From assembly GCF_900129045.1 (NCBI RefSeq), contig NZ_FQTX01000006.1, positions 51,641-115,640 on the forward strand: DNA of 64,000 bases. Direction: 5' to 3'. The notes beneath the pieces are model-generated. The model had not been told where the DNA came from. It was given only the letters and a program-made list of their open reading frames with translations, and ran no database searches. Within the stretch, counting starts at the first letter, position 1, and each line of letters opens with the position of its first letter. The translations under genes were made by a program, and so were the position numbers. Shown here piece by piece: positions 1-8,753 of the stretch. The DNA is from Bifidobacterium merycicum DSM 6492. Lineage in GTDB: Bacteria; Actinomycetota; Actinomycetes; Actinomycetales; Bifidobacteriaceae.

Positions 1-358
1 GGAACATGCGCACGATTTCCAGCACGTCGGAACGGCAGGAGACATCGGCCGCGACCTTGATGAGCACGAGTTCGCGCTCCACGGTGGAACGCGGGTCGAG
101 CTCCACGATCTTCAGCACATGCAGCAGCTTGTTGAGCTGCTTGATGATCTGCTCCAGCGGAATGGCGTCCACGTCGGCGGTCACCGTGATGCGGGAGATG
201 TCCGGACGCTCGGTGGGGGAGACGGACAGCGAATTGATGTTGAACGCGCGACGCGCGAACAGGCCGGCCACGCGGGCCAGCACGCCGGGGCGGTTCTCCA
301 CCAGCACGGACAGCGTGTGGCGCTCGGAACCGGGCTGGGATGCAGGATATTGAGGCAT
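1..358 (-). CDS. ilvN: Acetolactate synthase small subunit, 3' end cut by window
   Basis: This is the regulatory subunit of acetohydroxyacid synthase, which controls the first common step of valine, leucine and isoleucine synthesis. The translated N-terminus (MPQYPASQPGSERHTLSVLV) runs straight into an ACT domain with the family phrases ENRPGVLARVAGLFARR and FNINSLSV, then DISRITVT. The start ATG (complement of 356-358) has a strong GAGAGGAG ribosome site and lies 13 nt after the ilvB stop, so the two subunits are co-transcribed. About 119 codons are visible and the C-terminal part lies outside the window. The plus-strand open frames over the same bases are GC-driven shadows. Confidence 0.95.
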   Translation of the reverse strand, partial: MPQYPASQPGSERHTLSVLVENRPGVLARVAGLFARRAFNINSLSVSPTERPDISRITVTADVDAIPLEQIIKQLNKLLHVLKIVELDPRSTVERELVLIKVAADVSCRSDVLEIVRMF

Positions 359-371
359 GGGTTCTCTCCTC

Positions 372-2252
372 TCAGTTCTCGCCGGTGGTATCGTCGCGCA
401 ACGGCTTGATACCGGGCATGTACGTCACGTCATCATTGGAGGCGCCGGCGGCGACCATCGGCCACACCATGGCGTCCTTCCACACGCGGAAGTCAATCAG
501 CACCGGGCGGTCGTTGATCTCGTTCGCCTTCTTGATGCATGCGATGGCGTCTTCCTTGCTGAACGCGCGCATGCCGACGCAACCGTATGCTTCGGCCAGC
601 TTGACGAAATCAGGCACTTCGACGGGCATATCGCCGTTGGCTTCCATCTTCGCGCCATCCTCGCCGTGCGCTTCGCCGTCAAGCAGGTTGGTGGCGGAAT
701 AGTGCTGGCCGTAGAACAGCGTCTGCCACTGGCGGACCATGCCGTACACGGAGTTGTTGAGCAGGGCGATCTTCACCGGTGCGTGGTCGAAGAACGCGGC
801 GGCCAGCTCCTCGGAAGTCATCTGGAAGGAACCGTCGCCGTCGATCAGCCACACCGGACGGCCGTTGCCACCGACCGCCGCACCGATGGCCGCGGGCAGG
901 CCGTAGCCCATCGTGCCGAGGCCGCCGGAGGTCATCCAGGAGTTCGGACGCTTGAAATCGATCAGCTGTGCGGCCCACATCTGATGCTGGCCGACGCCGG
1001 TCACCCACAGCGTATCGTCCGCAGCCTGATCGGACAGCTGCTTGACCACCCACTGCGGTGCGAGCGAACCGTCCGTAGGCTCCTCCCACTTGATCGGGTA
1101 CTTGGTGCGCCACTCGTCGATGGCGTTCCACCACGGCTTCAGGTTCGGCTTGCCATGAATGGCTTGGGAGCGTTCGATCTCCGGAATCAGATCCTTGAGC
1201 ACGGTGGAAACGTCGCCCACGATCGGCACGTCGGGCTGACGGTTCTTGCCGATTTCGGCCGGATCGATGTCGATGTGGATCACGCGCGCGGCGGGGGCGA
1301 ACGTGTCGAGCTTGCCGGTCACACGATCGTCGAAACGGGCGCCGATGGTGACGAGCAGATCGCAACGCTGCACCGCGCCGGTTGCCGCGATGGTGCCGTG
1401 CATGCCGAGCATGCCGAGCACCTTCGGATCGGAATCGGGGACGATGCCGCGGGCGGGAAGCGTGGTGACGATGGGAGCGTCGGTCAGATCGGCGAGCTGC
1501 TTGATCAGGTCGCCGGCCTTGGAACGGGTCGCGCCGCCGCCCACGTACAGCACCGGGCGGTAGGACTGCGAGAACAGCTTGGCGGCGTCGGACAGCACAC
1601 GGCCATGCGCCTTGGTCGTCGGATTGTAACCGGGCAGGATCATGCGCTGCGGCCAGGAATAGTACATGTCGCCGGTCTGCGCGGTCTTGGTCACATCGAC
1701 CACAACCGGTCCAGGGCGGCCGGAATTGGCTACGTAGTAGGCTTCGGTGAGCACGCGCGGAATATCCTGGGCGTTGGTCACCAGATAGGAGTGCTTCACC
1801 ATCGGGTAGGTGGCACCCACGATGTCGGCCTCCTGGAACGCGTCGGTGCCGATGGCGTTCACGCCGACCTGGCCGGTGATGACGACCATCGGCACGGAAT
1901 CCATATTCGCGTCGGCGATCGGGGTGATCATGTTGGTCGCGCCGGGGCCGGAGGTGACGATGCATACGCCCACCTTGCCGGTAGTCAGAGCATAGCCTTC
2001 AGCGGCATGGCCGGCGGCCTGCTCGTGACGCATCAGCATGAAGTGAAATTTCGTGTCGTCCTTGATTTCGTCGTACACCGGCAGGATCGCGCCGCCCGGA
2101 ACGCCGAAGACATCGTCGACGCCCAGATCCTCCAAAGAACGAACCAGCGCCTGTGCGCCGGTCATTTTCTCACCATCGATAATGGTCTGCGTATCGTCGT
2201 GCGGTTCCTTGGGCACGGCGCTGAATGCCTGCAGAGGGGTAGGTAGAGCCAT
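372..2252 (-). CDS. ilvB: Acetolactate synthase large (catalytic) subunit
   Basis: This thiamine-diphosphate enzyme condenses two pyruvates to acetolactate, or pyruvate with 2-ketobutyrate, for branched-chain amino acid synthesis. The protein has the three-domain layout of the family. The N-terminal ThDP domain carries GVPGGAILPVYDE and the HEQAAGHAAEGYA segment with the catalytic glutamate. The C-terminal ThDP-binding motif is GDGSFQMTSEELAAA followed by LLNNSVYGMVRQWQ. At about 626 residues it is full length. I chose the ATG at 2252 (MALPTP) because GAGAGGAA lies just before it; a GTG four codons upstream overlaps that site. ilvN follows at once. Confidence 0.97.
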   Translation of the reverse strand: MALPTPLQAFSAVPKEPHDDTQTIIDGEKMTGAQALVRSLEDLGVDDVFGVPGGAILPVYDEIKDDTKFHFMLMRHEQAAGHAAEGYALTTGKVGVCIVTSGPGATNMITPIADANMDSVPMVVITGQVGVNAIGTDAFQEADIVGATYPMVKHSYLVTNAQDIPRVLTEAYYVANSGRPGPVVVDVTKTAQTGDMYYSWPQRMILPGYNPTTKAHGRVLSDAAKLFSQSYRPVLYVGGGATRSKAGDLIKQLADLTDAPIVTTLPARGIVPDSDPKVLGMLGMHGTIAATGAVQRCDLLVTIGARFDDRVTGKLDTFAPAARVIHIDIDPAEIGKNRQPDVPIVGDVSTVLKDLIPEIERSQAIHGKPNLKPWWNAIDEWRTKYPIKWEEPTDGSLAPQWVVKQLSDQAADDTLWVTGVGQHQMWAAQLIDFKRPNSWMTSGGLGTMGYGLPAAIGAAVGGNGRPVWLIDGDGSFQMTSEELAAAFFDHAPVKIALLNNSVYGMVRQWQTLFYGQHYSATNLLDGEAHGEDGAKMEANGDMPVEVPDFVKLAEAYGCVGMRAFSKEDAIACIKKANEINDRPVLIDFRVWKDAMVWPMVAAGASNDDVTYMPGIKPLRDDTTGEN

Positions 2253-2350
2253 GGTTCCTCTCACATCTCTTTATGCTATGTTTCATGCGTCCGCCGGCTC
2301 GTGGCCGGACTGTTGCGCTTTGTCTTCCAAGTCTATTCAAAGAGCCAACA

Positions 2351-2406
2351 TTTGCTTTGTGCGGCTTACGGTGTGGACATCCACGCCGCAAGCCGCACAA
2401 AGCAAA
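2351..2406. repeat. 56-nt near-perfect palindrome between rnc and ilvB
   Basis: Position 2351 pairs with 2406, and pairing continues to the centre at 2378/2379. There is one mismatch (2368/2389) and one G-T wobble (2372/2385). The outer arms read TTTGCTTTGTGCGGCTT and its complement. No T-run follows on either strand, so it is not a textbook intrinsic terminator. It sits about 30 nt after the rnc stop and 100 nt before the ilvB start, in the direction of transcription of both. Confidence 0.85.
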
Positions 2407-2435
2407 GGAAAATACGGGTATCTACGGGTGTCGGC

Positions 2436-3179
2436 TCAGTCGAGCTTCTTCCATGCGTCCGCCGCGGCGGCCAGCTGCGCCTTGCGCTTGGAGGTTCCCC
2501 TGCCCACGCCGAGGATCTCCTCCTCATCGCCCAGCGAGACGCGGGCGGTGAACACTTGCGCGTATTCCGGGCCGGAAACCGCCATATGGTATACCGGTTC
2601 GCCCTTGCCGAGCTGATGCGCCTTCACCGTCAGCGAGGTCTTCCAATCCAACGCGGGGCCTTCGGTGGCGACTTCGGCCAGCGTATCGTCGATCAGACGG
2701 TGCACCACCTCACGTGCGCCGTCGATGCCGTGTTCGAGGAAGGTCGCGCCGATCAGCGATTCCACGATGTCGCACAGGATTGAGCTTTTCTGCGCGCCAC
2801 CCTGGGCCGCTTCGCCGCGTCCCAGCAGAATATACGGTTCCACATGCAGCTTGGTGCGGGCGATGGCGCTCAGCGCCTCCTCGCTCACGGCCTTCGCGCG
2901 CATCTTCGCCAGCTCACCTTCGCTCATATCCGGATGCAGACGGAACAGCGTTTCGGTGGATACGAGTTCCAGCACGGCATCGCCAAGGAACTCGAGACGT
3001 TCGTAATGCTTCGAACCGGGATGCTCGTGTGCGAAGGAACGATGGGTGAGAGCCTGGACCAGCAGATCGGGGCTGATGGTGGTGCCGAGCGCTTCCAGCA
3101 GTTCGCTGGTGGGGAGCTTGTCGTCGTCGCTGCGCCTGTAGGCGCGCACGGTCGGCTTGTGCTGTGCTTCGTCTGTCAT
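2436..3179 (-). CDS. rnc: Ribonuclease III
   Basis: This double-strand-specific endoribonuclease processes rRNA precursors and some mRNAs. The 247-residue protein has the RNase III signature ERLEFLGDAV at residues 60-69, with the metal ligands E63 and D67. A second catalytic segment, CDIVESLIGATFLEHG, contains E140. A C-terminal double-stranded RNA-binding domain (from about residue 165) ends in GTSKRKAQLAAAADAWKKL. It follows rpmF on the same strand, the usual actinobacterial order, but a terminator separates them. A long RNA hairpin lies just downstream of its stop. Confidence 0.97.
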   Translation of the reverse strand: MTDEAQHKPTVRAYRRSDDDKLPTSELLEALGTTISPDLLVQALTHRSFAHEHPGSKHYERLEFLGDAVLELVSTETLFRLHPDMSEGELAKMRAKAVSEEALSAIARTKLHVEPYILLGRGEAAQGGAQKSSILCDIVESLIGATFLEHGIDGAREVVHRLIDDTLAEVATEGPALDWKTSLTVKAHQLGKGEPVYHMAVSGPEYAQVFTARVSLGDEEEILGVGRGTSKRKAQLAAAADAWKKLD

Positions 3180-3222
3180 GATCTTCTGTCTTCTGCTTCC
3201 TGCTATTTCCTGGGAGAAAAAT

Positions 3223-3267
3223 GAAAAGCCCCGCCACCCGTCGATGGCAGGGCTTTATCCATGCTTG
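3223..3267 (-). terminator. Intrinsic terminator after rpmF
   Basis: Bases 3235-3246 pair with 3255-3266 (AAAGCCC then GCCA, with one mismatch) around an 8-nt loop. Read on the minus strand, the hairpin is followed by a T-rich stretch (TTTTCATTTTTC). This should end or weaken transcripts from the rpmF operon ahead of rnc. Confidence 0.8.
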
Positions 3268-3278
3268 TCCAGCGTGAC

Positions 3279-3473
3279 TCACTTGGTGTGGACCGACTGG
3301 ATAGCCTCACGGTAGACGCGGCCGCGGAAGGAACCGCAGCTCGGGCAAGCAACGTGCGGCAGGGACGGAGCGCCACAGTTCGGGCAGCTCACGGTAGCCG
3401 TAGCGGTCGCCTTCCAGTTCGCGCGACGCGAATGAGTGTTGGCGCGCGAGGTCTTGTACTTAGGCAGTGCCAT
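3279..3473 (-). CDS. rpmF: 50S ribosomal protein L32
   Basis: This is a small protein of the large ribosomal subunit. The 64-residue sequence begins [18 protein letters not shown], as expected for L32, and contains a zinc-ribbon of two cysteine pairs (CPNC and CPSC). This is therefore the zinc-binding C+ form. It lies downstream of the DUF177 gene yceD, its partner across bacteria, and is followed by a clear terminator. Confidence 0.97.
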   Translation of the reverse strand: MALPKYKTSRANTHSRRANWKATATATVSCPNCGAPSLPHVACPSCGSFRGRVYREAIQSVHTK

Positions 3474-3581
3474 TTCAGTATCCTCTGTTTCGTTCGAACA
3501 TTTGAGCTTAAGCGTTCAGTACTTTAACGCAACGTGCGTACAAATGCCGCTCGTACCCCTGCGTCGGCACGCGTGTCGCGC

Positions 3582-4178
3582 TCAGCCCTGCTGTTCGCTT
3601 TCCAGTTTCGCCTTGAGATCGGCCAGTCCGGCGAAGCGGATATCGGTCGTCTCATGGACATGGTCGGGGTTCTCGTTGAGATCCACGCCGCACTGGGAGC
3701 ACAGGCCGCGGCAATCCTCGCGGCACAGCGGCTGCAACGGCAGCTCGTCAACCAACGTGTCGCGCAGCAGCGCTTCGAGGTTGGCGAACGCGCCGTTGTC
3801 GAACAGCGGGTAGGTGTCTTCGGACTCCTCCTCGCCGGCGATGATATCCACCTCATCCGGCTGGTTGCGGTTGTCACGCTCGTCCTTGTAGGGGAAGAAC
3901 GCGGTGACGTGCGTGGTCCAATCGCGTTTGATGGGCTTCAGGCAGCGGGTGCATTCGGCGTGCACAGGAGCGTTGATGCTGGCGTTGAGAATCAGGCCGT
4001 CAACGATGGAATCGAACGAACCGTTGACGTGTACCGGCTCGCCTTCCTTCACGCCGATGACCTCGTCGCCGATGCCGCTGGGTGCGGGGAAATCGGCGTC
4101 GATCTGCTTGGATTGCCCGGGGCGCGACGCGACCTGCGCGACGGGAACGGTCCAAGGGGAATTTTCGATATGCGGCAT
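3582..4178 (-). CDS. yceD: YceD/DUF177 family protein
   Basis: This protein belongs to the DUF177 family that sits next to rpmF in most bacteria and is linked to 23S rRNA metabolism. The precise biochemical role here is not shown. The 198-residue sequence has CTRCLKPI at about residue 76 and a second cysteine cluster, CREDCRGLCSQCGVDLNE, in the C-terminal third, suggesting a zinc site. It starts 4 nt after the stop of the upstream SepIVA-like gene, so translation is probably coupled. Confidence 0.9.
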   Translation of the reverse strand: MPHIENSPWTVPVAQVASRPGQSKQIDADFPAPSGIGDEVIGVKEGEPVHVNGSFDSIVDGLILNASINAPVHAECTRCLKPIKRDWTTHVTAFFPYKDERDNRNQPDEVDIIAGEEESEDTYPLFDNGAFANLEALLRDTLVDELPLQPLCREDCRGLCSQCGVDLNENPDHVHETTDIRFAGLADLKAKLESEQQG

Positions 4179-4182
4179 GATG

Positions 4183-5034
4183 CTAAGCCTCCGGGTAGTC
4201 GTTCTGATCCACGTGCGGAAGTTGCTCGGCTGCGGCGCGCTGGCGTTCGTGCAGCACGTTCAGGCCGGCATCCACATCGCTGGTGAGTTTGGTCAATTGC
4301 TGGCGCAGGCCTTCCATCACCTTGGCGGAATAGTCGTCGGCGCCTTGCGTGAGATGATCCGCCTTGGCCTGGGCCGTGTTCAGTATGGTACGCGCCTTTT
4401 GCCGTGCCAAATCGGTCACGTTCTCCTGACCGGCGAGGAATTGCGCCTGGTCGTTGGCTTCCTTGATGGTGTCGGCGGCGCGGCTTTGGGCGGATGCGAC
4501 GATGGCGTTGGCCTGGGTCTGCGCGCTTTCCAGACGGCGTTCCGCCTCGCGCATCAACGCGGATGCGCGTTCGAGCTGCACCGGCAGCATTTTCTTCAGC
4601 TCGTCGAGATTGGCCATGAGCGCATCACGATCGACCTTCACCAGACCGGGGGAGAAGAATCCGCCCTTCGCCTCGTTCAACGTGTCCTCAAGCTTGCCGA
4701 TCACGTCGTATACGGTGGTGAACTCGTCGTGGCTCGGATCCTCATCGTCCTCGGCGTTCTCGCGCAGATCGGGCAACGGGAACGGCGATTTGAAGGAGGG
4801 TTCGCGATTCGCGGGCGCGTCGTCGTCGAACGCCGGTTCGGAGGCGACCGTTTCGCCCAACGGTGCACCCGTGCCTGCAAGCGGTGCGGGCACGGCTTCC
4901 GGCGCCGGCGCGGGAGGCACGGGTGCGGCGCCCGTCTGCGCAGGCGCGTTCTCGTTATCCGTCATGTCGACCACCGGATCACCGGTCAAATCCACATATC
5001 CGGTCGGGTGCTCGACATCGTTCTGCTCACTCAT
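4183..5034 (-). CDS. SepIVA/DivIVA-like septal coiled-coil protein
   Basis: The 283-residue protein has an acidic, Pro/Ala-rich disordered N-terminus (about residues 1-85). A long coiled coil follows, with phrases such as [20 protein letters not shown] and [18 protein letters not shown]. That layout fits the DivIVA-like septum factor SepIVA, which in mycobacteria lies between coaD and yceD-rpmF exactly as here. The role in division or polar growth is inferred from synteny and architecture. Its start overlaps the end of coaD by 8 nt. It was once labelled as ATP synthase B-like in some genomes because of the coiled coil; nothing here supports that. Confidence 0.8.
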   Translation of the reverse strand: MSEQNDVEHPTGYVDLTGDPVVDMTDNENAPAQTGAAPVPPAPAPEAVPAPLAGTGAPLGETVASEPAFDDDAPANREPSFKSPFPLPDLRENAEDDEDPSHDEFTTVYDVIGKLEDTLNEAKGGFFSPGLVKVDRDALMANLDELKKMLPVQLERASALMREAERRLESAQTQANAIVASAQSRAADTIKEANDQAQFLAGQENVTDLARQKARTILNTAQAKADHLTQGADDYSAKVMEGLRQQLTKLTSDVDAGLNVLHERQRAAAEQLPHVDQNDYPEA

Positions 5035-5527
5035 GGGAGATCCTTTCCTTCCGTAGCGCCTCTTCCAACATCGGTATCACGCAATCCGGCACCATGCCGG
5101 TCACATCGCCGCCGTGACGTGCGACATCCTTGACGATGGAGCTTGAAATATGCTCCAGCACGGGATTTGCCGGCAGGAACAGCGTTTCGATGCCGGCGAT
5201 CTGACGGTTCACCAAGGCCATACCCAGTTCCGCCTCATAATCGCCGTTCTGACGCAACCCCTTCACGATCACGCTGGCGCCCACCTGTCTGCAATAGTCC
5301 GTGATCAGGCCGTCGGTGGACGAGACGACCACATTCCCGCAGCCTCGTTCCTCCAACGCCCTGCGGATGATGTCCACGCGGTCCTGCGCCGAAAACATCG
5401 GTGTTTTGGCCGCATTCACCGCGACCACCACATGCACTTCGTCGAAGAAGCGCGTGCTGCGCTCGATTACGTCAAGATGTCCGGCGGTCACGGGGTCGAA
5501 CGAGCCGGGGCATACTGCTTTGGTCAT
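5027..5527 (-). CDS. coaD: Phosphopantetheine adenylyltransferase
   Basis: This enzyme transfers AMP to 4'-phosphopantetheine, the fourth step of coenzyme A synthesis. The 166-residue length is normal. The nucleotidyltransferase signature [17 protein letters not shown] near the N-terminus holds the TxGH motif. [16 protein letters not shown] and the C-terminal [21 protein letters not shown] match the family. It overlaps the downstream SepIVA-like gene by 8 nt and appears to be the first gene of the yceD-rpmF operon. Confidence 0.97.
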   Translation of the reverse strand: MTKAVCPGSFDPVTAGHLDVIERSTRFFDEVHVVVAVNAAKTPMFSAQDRVDIIRRALEERGCGNVVVSSTDGLITDYCRQVGASVIVKGLRQNGDYEAELGMALVNRQIAGIETLFLPANPVLEHISSSIVKDVARHGGDVTGMVPDCVIPMLEEALRKERISHE

Positions 5528-5636
5528 ACGAATAGCCTACCTCTTCATGCGGCAAGATACGGCGTACGCGACGCGGGAAGCGAGAAAACATTATGATGGA
5601 GTCGGAAATGGCCGAACGCGTAAGGAGCTTATCGCA

Positions 5637-5921
5637 ATGAACACGTATCTCAATGGCGGCGATCCGCAGTCCACGCCGGATTCCGGCGCGGGCACGTCGG
5701 TTCTGGAGCGCCCCGAGGTCAAGGAGGAAACCCAGCGCTCCGACAATGGCGATGCGGACCGGTACGCGCACTACGTTTCGAAGGATCGCATCGCCGAATC
5801 GCGCATGACCGGCAGGCCCGTGGTGGCGTTGTGCGGCAAGATCTGGGTGCCGAAGCGCGACCCCTCCCAGTTCCCGGTGTGCCCGGATTGCAAGCGCATC
5901 TATGAGGAGATGTTCCGCTGA
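5637..5921 (+). CDS. DUF3039 domain protein
   Basis: This 94-residue protein belongs to a small conserved actinobacterial family of unknown function. The C-terminal half reads DRIAESRMTGRPVVALCGK then WVPKRDPSQFPVCPDCKRIY. The single cysteine plus a CPDC pair suggest a zinc-binding knuckle. The ATG follows AAGGAG at a good distance. It is divergent from coaD and ends at a strong hairpin. Confidence 0.85.
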   Translation: MNTYLNGGDPQSTPDSGAGTSVLERPEVKEETQRSDNGDADRYAHYVSKDRIAESRMTGRPVVALCGKIWVPKRDPSQFPVCPDCKRIYEEMFR

Positions 5922-5965
5922 GATTTCCGGGCTTCCCCGGGTTGAGATTTCCCTCAGGACGAGCC

Positions 5966-6004
5966 GGGGCCCGTTCACGCATATGCCGTGCGTGAACGGG
6001 CCCC
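5966..6004. terminator. Bidirectional terminator hairpin
   Basis: A perfect 16-bp stem (5966-5981 with 5989-6004) surrounds a 7-nt loop. It lies between the convergent DUF3039 gene and the aldo/keto reductase gene. There is no long T-run. Confidence 0.75.
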
Positions 6005-6036
6005 GACCGTTTGCGACAGTGCATGGTGCTGGACGA

Positions 6037-7047
6037 TCAGCGCCGCGAGATCTCGTCGATGCGGGCGAGCTCCTCATCGCTGAACTCGGTGTTGCGCATC
6101 GCGCCGATGTTGTCCAGGATCTGCTGCGGCTTGGAAGCGCCGACCAGCACCGAGGTGACCGTGTCATCGTGCAGCAGCCAGGCCAACGCCATTTCGGCCA
6201 GCGTCTGCCCACGTTCGGCGGCGATGTCGTTCAGCTCGCGGATCTGCTGCAGACGTTCCGGCGTGAGTGCGGAACCTTGCAGGAACCGCGGGTCCAATGC
6301 GATGCGGCTGTCCGCCGGAATCCCATCGAGATACCGGTTCGTCAGCAGGCCCTGGGCCAGCGGTGAGAACGTGATCAGCCCCTTGCCCAGTCGTTTGGCG
6401 GTTTCCTTCAAACCGTTCCTCTCCACCGTGCGATCGAAGATGTTGTACCGGTTCTGGTTGATGACGAACGGAACATGCAGATCGTCAAGGATCGCGGTGG
6501 CCTTCTCCAACGTCGGGCCGTCATAGTTGCTCAGACCCACGTACAGCGCCTTGCCGCTGGTCACCGCCGTGGCGAGCGCCCCCATGGTCTCCTCCAGCGG
6601 GGTGTTCGGGTCCATGCGGTGATGATAGAAGATGTCCACATAGTCAAGGCCGAGGCGCGTGAGGCTCTGATCGAGCGAAGCAAGCAGGTATTTGCGCGAA
6701 CCGAAATCGCCGTACGGTCCGGTCCACATCTCATAACCGGCTTTGGTGCTCACAATCAGCTCGTCGCGGTGATGGCCGAAATATTCGCGCAACAGCCTGC
6801 CACAGTTCTTTTCGGCGCTGCCGGGTTCCGGGCCGTAGTTGTTGGCCAGATCGAAATGCGTGATGCCGTTGTCGAAGGCGGTGAACACGAGCCGTTTCAT
6901 ATGCTCGTATGGGGTCAAGTCGCCGAAATTATGCCAGAAGCCAAGCGAAAGGGCGGGGAGTTTGAGGCCGGATTCGCCGCAACGGCGGTATTCCATGGAG
7001 TCGTAGCGGTTGGGTGACGGCGTGTATACGGTGGTCGGTTCGAGCAT
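6037..7047 (-). CDS. Aldo/keto reductase, YghZ/GpR-like
   Basis: This is an NADPH-dependent oxidoreductase of the aldo/keto reductase superfamily. The sequence runs close to the L-glyceraldehyde-3-phosphate reductase group: YRRCGESGLKLPALSLGFWHNFG, then FDLANNYGPEPGSAE with the catalytic Asp and Tyr, and VSTKAGYEMW with the Lys. The C-terminal cofactor motif is VLVGASKPQQILDN. I chose the ATG at 7047 (MLEPTTVY) because GAAGGA precedes it by about 8 nt. A longer frame exists upstream but is made of a 9-nt tandem repeat. The physiological substrate cannot be told. Confidence 0.88.
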   Translation of the reverse strand: MLEPTTVYTPSPNRYDSMEYRRCGESGLKLPALSLGFWHNFGDLTPYEHMKRLVFTAFDNGITHFDLANNYGPEPGSAEKNCGRLLREYFGHHRDELIVSTKAGYEMWTGPYGDFGSRKYLLASLDQSLTRLGLDYVDIFYHHRMDPNTPLEETMGALATAVTSGKALYVGLSNYDGPTLEKATAILDDLHVPFVINQNRYNIFDRTVERNGLKETAKRLGKGLITFSPLAQGLLTNRYLDGIPADSRIALDPRFLQGSALTPERLQQIRELNDIAAERGQTLAEMALAWLLHDDTVTSVLVGASKPQQILDNIGAMRNTEFSDEELARIDEISRR

Positions 7048-7093
7048 GATGCAATCCTTCATTGGATGATCGGATGGTCGAACCCATGGTAGC

Positions 7094-7147
7094 GCGGATT
7101 GTGCGGATTGTGCGGATTGCACAGATTGCACAGATCGCACAGATCGC
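7094..7147. repeat. Six tandem copies of a 9-nt unit
   Basis: Units read GCGGATTGT twice, GCGGATTGC, ACAGATTGC, then ACAGATCGC twice, end to end without gaps. The array lies 47 nt upstream of the aldo/keto reductase start, in its likely promoter or leader. Copy number could vary by slippage. Confidence 0.9.
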
Positions 7148-7162
7148 GGTATGGGCGATAAG

Positions 7163-7203
7163 GAAACGGCTGCGAACGTCTTCAGGGCGCTCGCAGCCGT
7201 TTC
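7163..7203 (-). terminator. Terminator of pncB
   Basis: A perfect 13-bp stem (7163-7175 with 7191-7203, GAAACGGCTGCGA and complement) follows the pncB stop. A short TTTCCTTAT tail follows on the minus strand. Confidence 0.75.
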
Positions 7204-7217
7204 GAGGGTAGATCACG

Positions 7218-8540
7218 TCACAGCACGGTGATTTCGGTGGGGATGACCGGATCGCCCTTCATGAGGCTTTGTGCGGTGATCGGCAGTTCGTTCAGCGCGG
7301 CGGCGCGGTAGTCATGCGCACGCATGATCGCGTCGTGACCCTGCCAGCTGGAATCGATCTGACCATGATCGACGTACTCCACCAGCAGATCCTTCCAACC
7401 CTCGTCCGGCGTGTAACCGGCGAGCTTCTCCTCGGAACCGGAGATCACATGCTCGGCGTCGGCCAGATTGTATTCGTAGGAACGGTAGGCGAGCTTGCGG
7501 CCCGGAGTGGTGGCCTTATCCTTGCTCTTCTTCATGACCGGTGCCATCACGCCGTCCGCGCCCTCACGCTCGGTGAGCTTGTACACCATGGCGCAAGTGG
7601 GGGCGCCGGAACCGGTGACCAGCATGGTGCCCACGCCGTAGGAGTCGACCGGCGCGGTCTGCAATGCGGCCAGCGCGTACTCGTCCAGATCGTTGGTGAC
7701 GGTGATGCGCGTGTTGGTGGCTCCCAGCGCGTCCAGCTGGTTGCGCACGCGCTGCGCCAGGGAGGCGAGGTCGCCGGAATCGATGCGCACGCCGCCCAGT
7801 TCGGGGCCTGCCACCTCGACGGCGGTTTTCACGGCCTCCTCGATGTTGTACGTGTCCACCAGCAGCGTGGTGTTCCGACCCAACGCCGCGATCTGCGATT
7901 CGAAGGCGCTGCGCTCATCGTCATGCACCAGCGTGAAGCAATGCGCCGCGGTGCCGATCGCCTTCAAACCGTACAGCTGCGCGGCCAGCAGATTGGCGGT
8001 TCCCTGGAATCCGCCCACCACGGCGGCGCGAGCGGCCGCCACCGCGGACCATTCGTTCGTGCGGCGTCCGCCCATATCCATGCACGGGCGGTCCTTCGCG
8101 GCGCTCACCATGCGGCTTGCGGCGGAGGCGACCGCGGAATCATAGTTCAGGATCGACAGCACCAGCGTCTCCAACAGGGTGCATTCACCGAACGTGCCCT
8201 CGATCTGCAGGATCGGCGAGTTCGGGAAGAACATCTCGCCTTCGCGGTAGCCCTTGATGGACCCGGAGAAGTGGAAGTTCTCCAGCCAATCGATGGTTTC
8301 GGGGCTCACCACCTTGCGGTCGGCCAGGAACTTCAGGTCCTCGTCATCCAGATGGAAATGCTCGAGCGCGTCGAGAATGCGCCCGGTTCCGGCGACCACG
8401 CCGTAGCGCCGTCCCGCGGGCAGATGCCTGGTGAACACCTCGAACACGCATTTGCGGTTTGCGGTGCCGTCCTTCAGGCAGGCGTCCAGCATCGTGTACT
8501 CGTACATGTCGGTCATAAGGGCCGGCGAATAATCCACCAT
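7218..8540 (-). CDS. pncB: Nicotinate phosphoribosyltransferase
   Basis: This enzyme salvages nicotinate to nicotinate mononucleotide for NAD synthesis. The 440-residue protein starts MVDYSPALMTDMYEYTMLDA, the typical opening of the family. It carries FEVFTRHLPAGRRYGVVAG, LLVDTYNIEEAV and the phosphate-binding segment GVRIDSGDLASLAQ. The gene is monocistronic, with a terminator after it and the divergent rph-rdgB unit upstream. Confidence 0.95.
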   Translation of the reverse strand: MVDYSPALMTDMYEYTMLDACLKDGTANRKCVFEVFTRHLPAGRRYGVVAGTGRILDALEHFHLDDEDLKFLADRKVVSPETIDWLENFHFSGSIKGYREGEMFFPNSPILQIEGTFGECTLLETLVLSILNYDSAVASAASRMVSAAKDRPCMDMGGRRTNEWSAVAAARAAVVGGFQGTANLLAAQLYGLKAIGTAAHCFTLVHDDERSAFESQIAALGRNTTLLVDTYNIEEAVKTAVEVAGPELGGVRIDSGDLASLAQRVRNQLDALGATNTRITVTNDLDEYALAALQTAPVDSYGVGTMLVTGSGAPTCAMVYKLTEREGADGVMAPVMKKSKDKATTPGRKLAYRSYEYNLADAEHVISGSEEKLAGYTPDEGWKDLLVEYVDHGQIDSSWQGHDAIMRAHDYRAAALNELPITAQSLMKGDPVIPTEITVL

Positions 8541-8753
8541 TCTTCCGTCCTGTCTCGTGGTGACTGATAGTCATTCAGACTTGATAGTTACTCAGACTGT
8601 ATGTCTTAGGCCGCCCTTGCGCAATGGGAAGGCTCGCCACACGGAATGATGGGGCGACTGGTCGGATGGGAACCGCTGGATGGGAACCGCCGGTGCGGGC
8701 GTTCCGGCATGAGGATGAAGGCATGAGGACGGCGTGCGCGTAAGCTGGGGCGC

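Noticed and set aside
357..2246. A 629-codon plus-strand open frame across ilvB, and similar long frames opposite pgi, araB, araA and the 12.2 kb acyltransferase
   Set aside because: They are antisense to clear genes, are rich in His, Arg and Gly without domains, and follow from strong GC bias at third codon positions.
2265..2435. T-box or peptide-attenuation control of ilvBN
   Set aside because: No T-box core sequence, leader peptide with Ile/Val/Leu codons or terminator/antiterminator pair was seen; only the long palindrome.
7048..7140. N-terminal extension of the aldo/keto reductase
   Set aside because: It is a translation of the 9-nt tandem repeat (VQSVQSAQSAQS) and the ribosome site supports the start at 7047.
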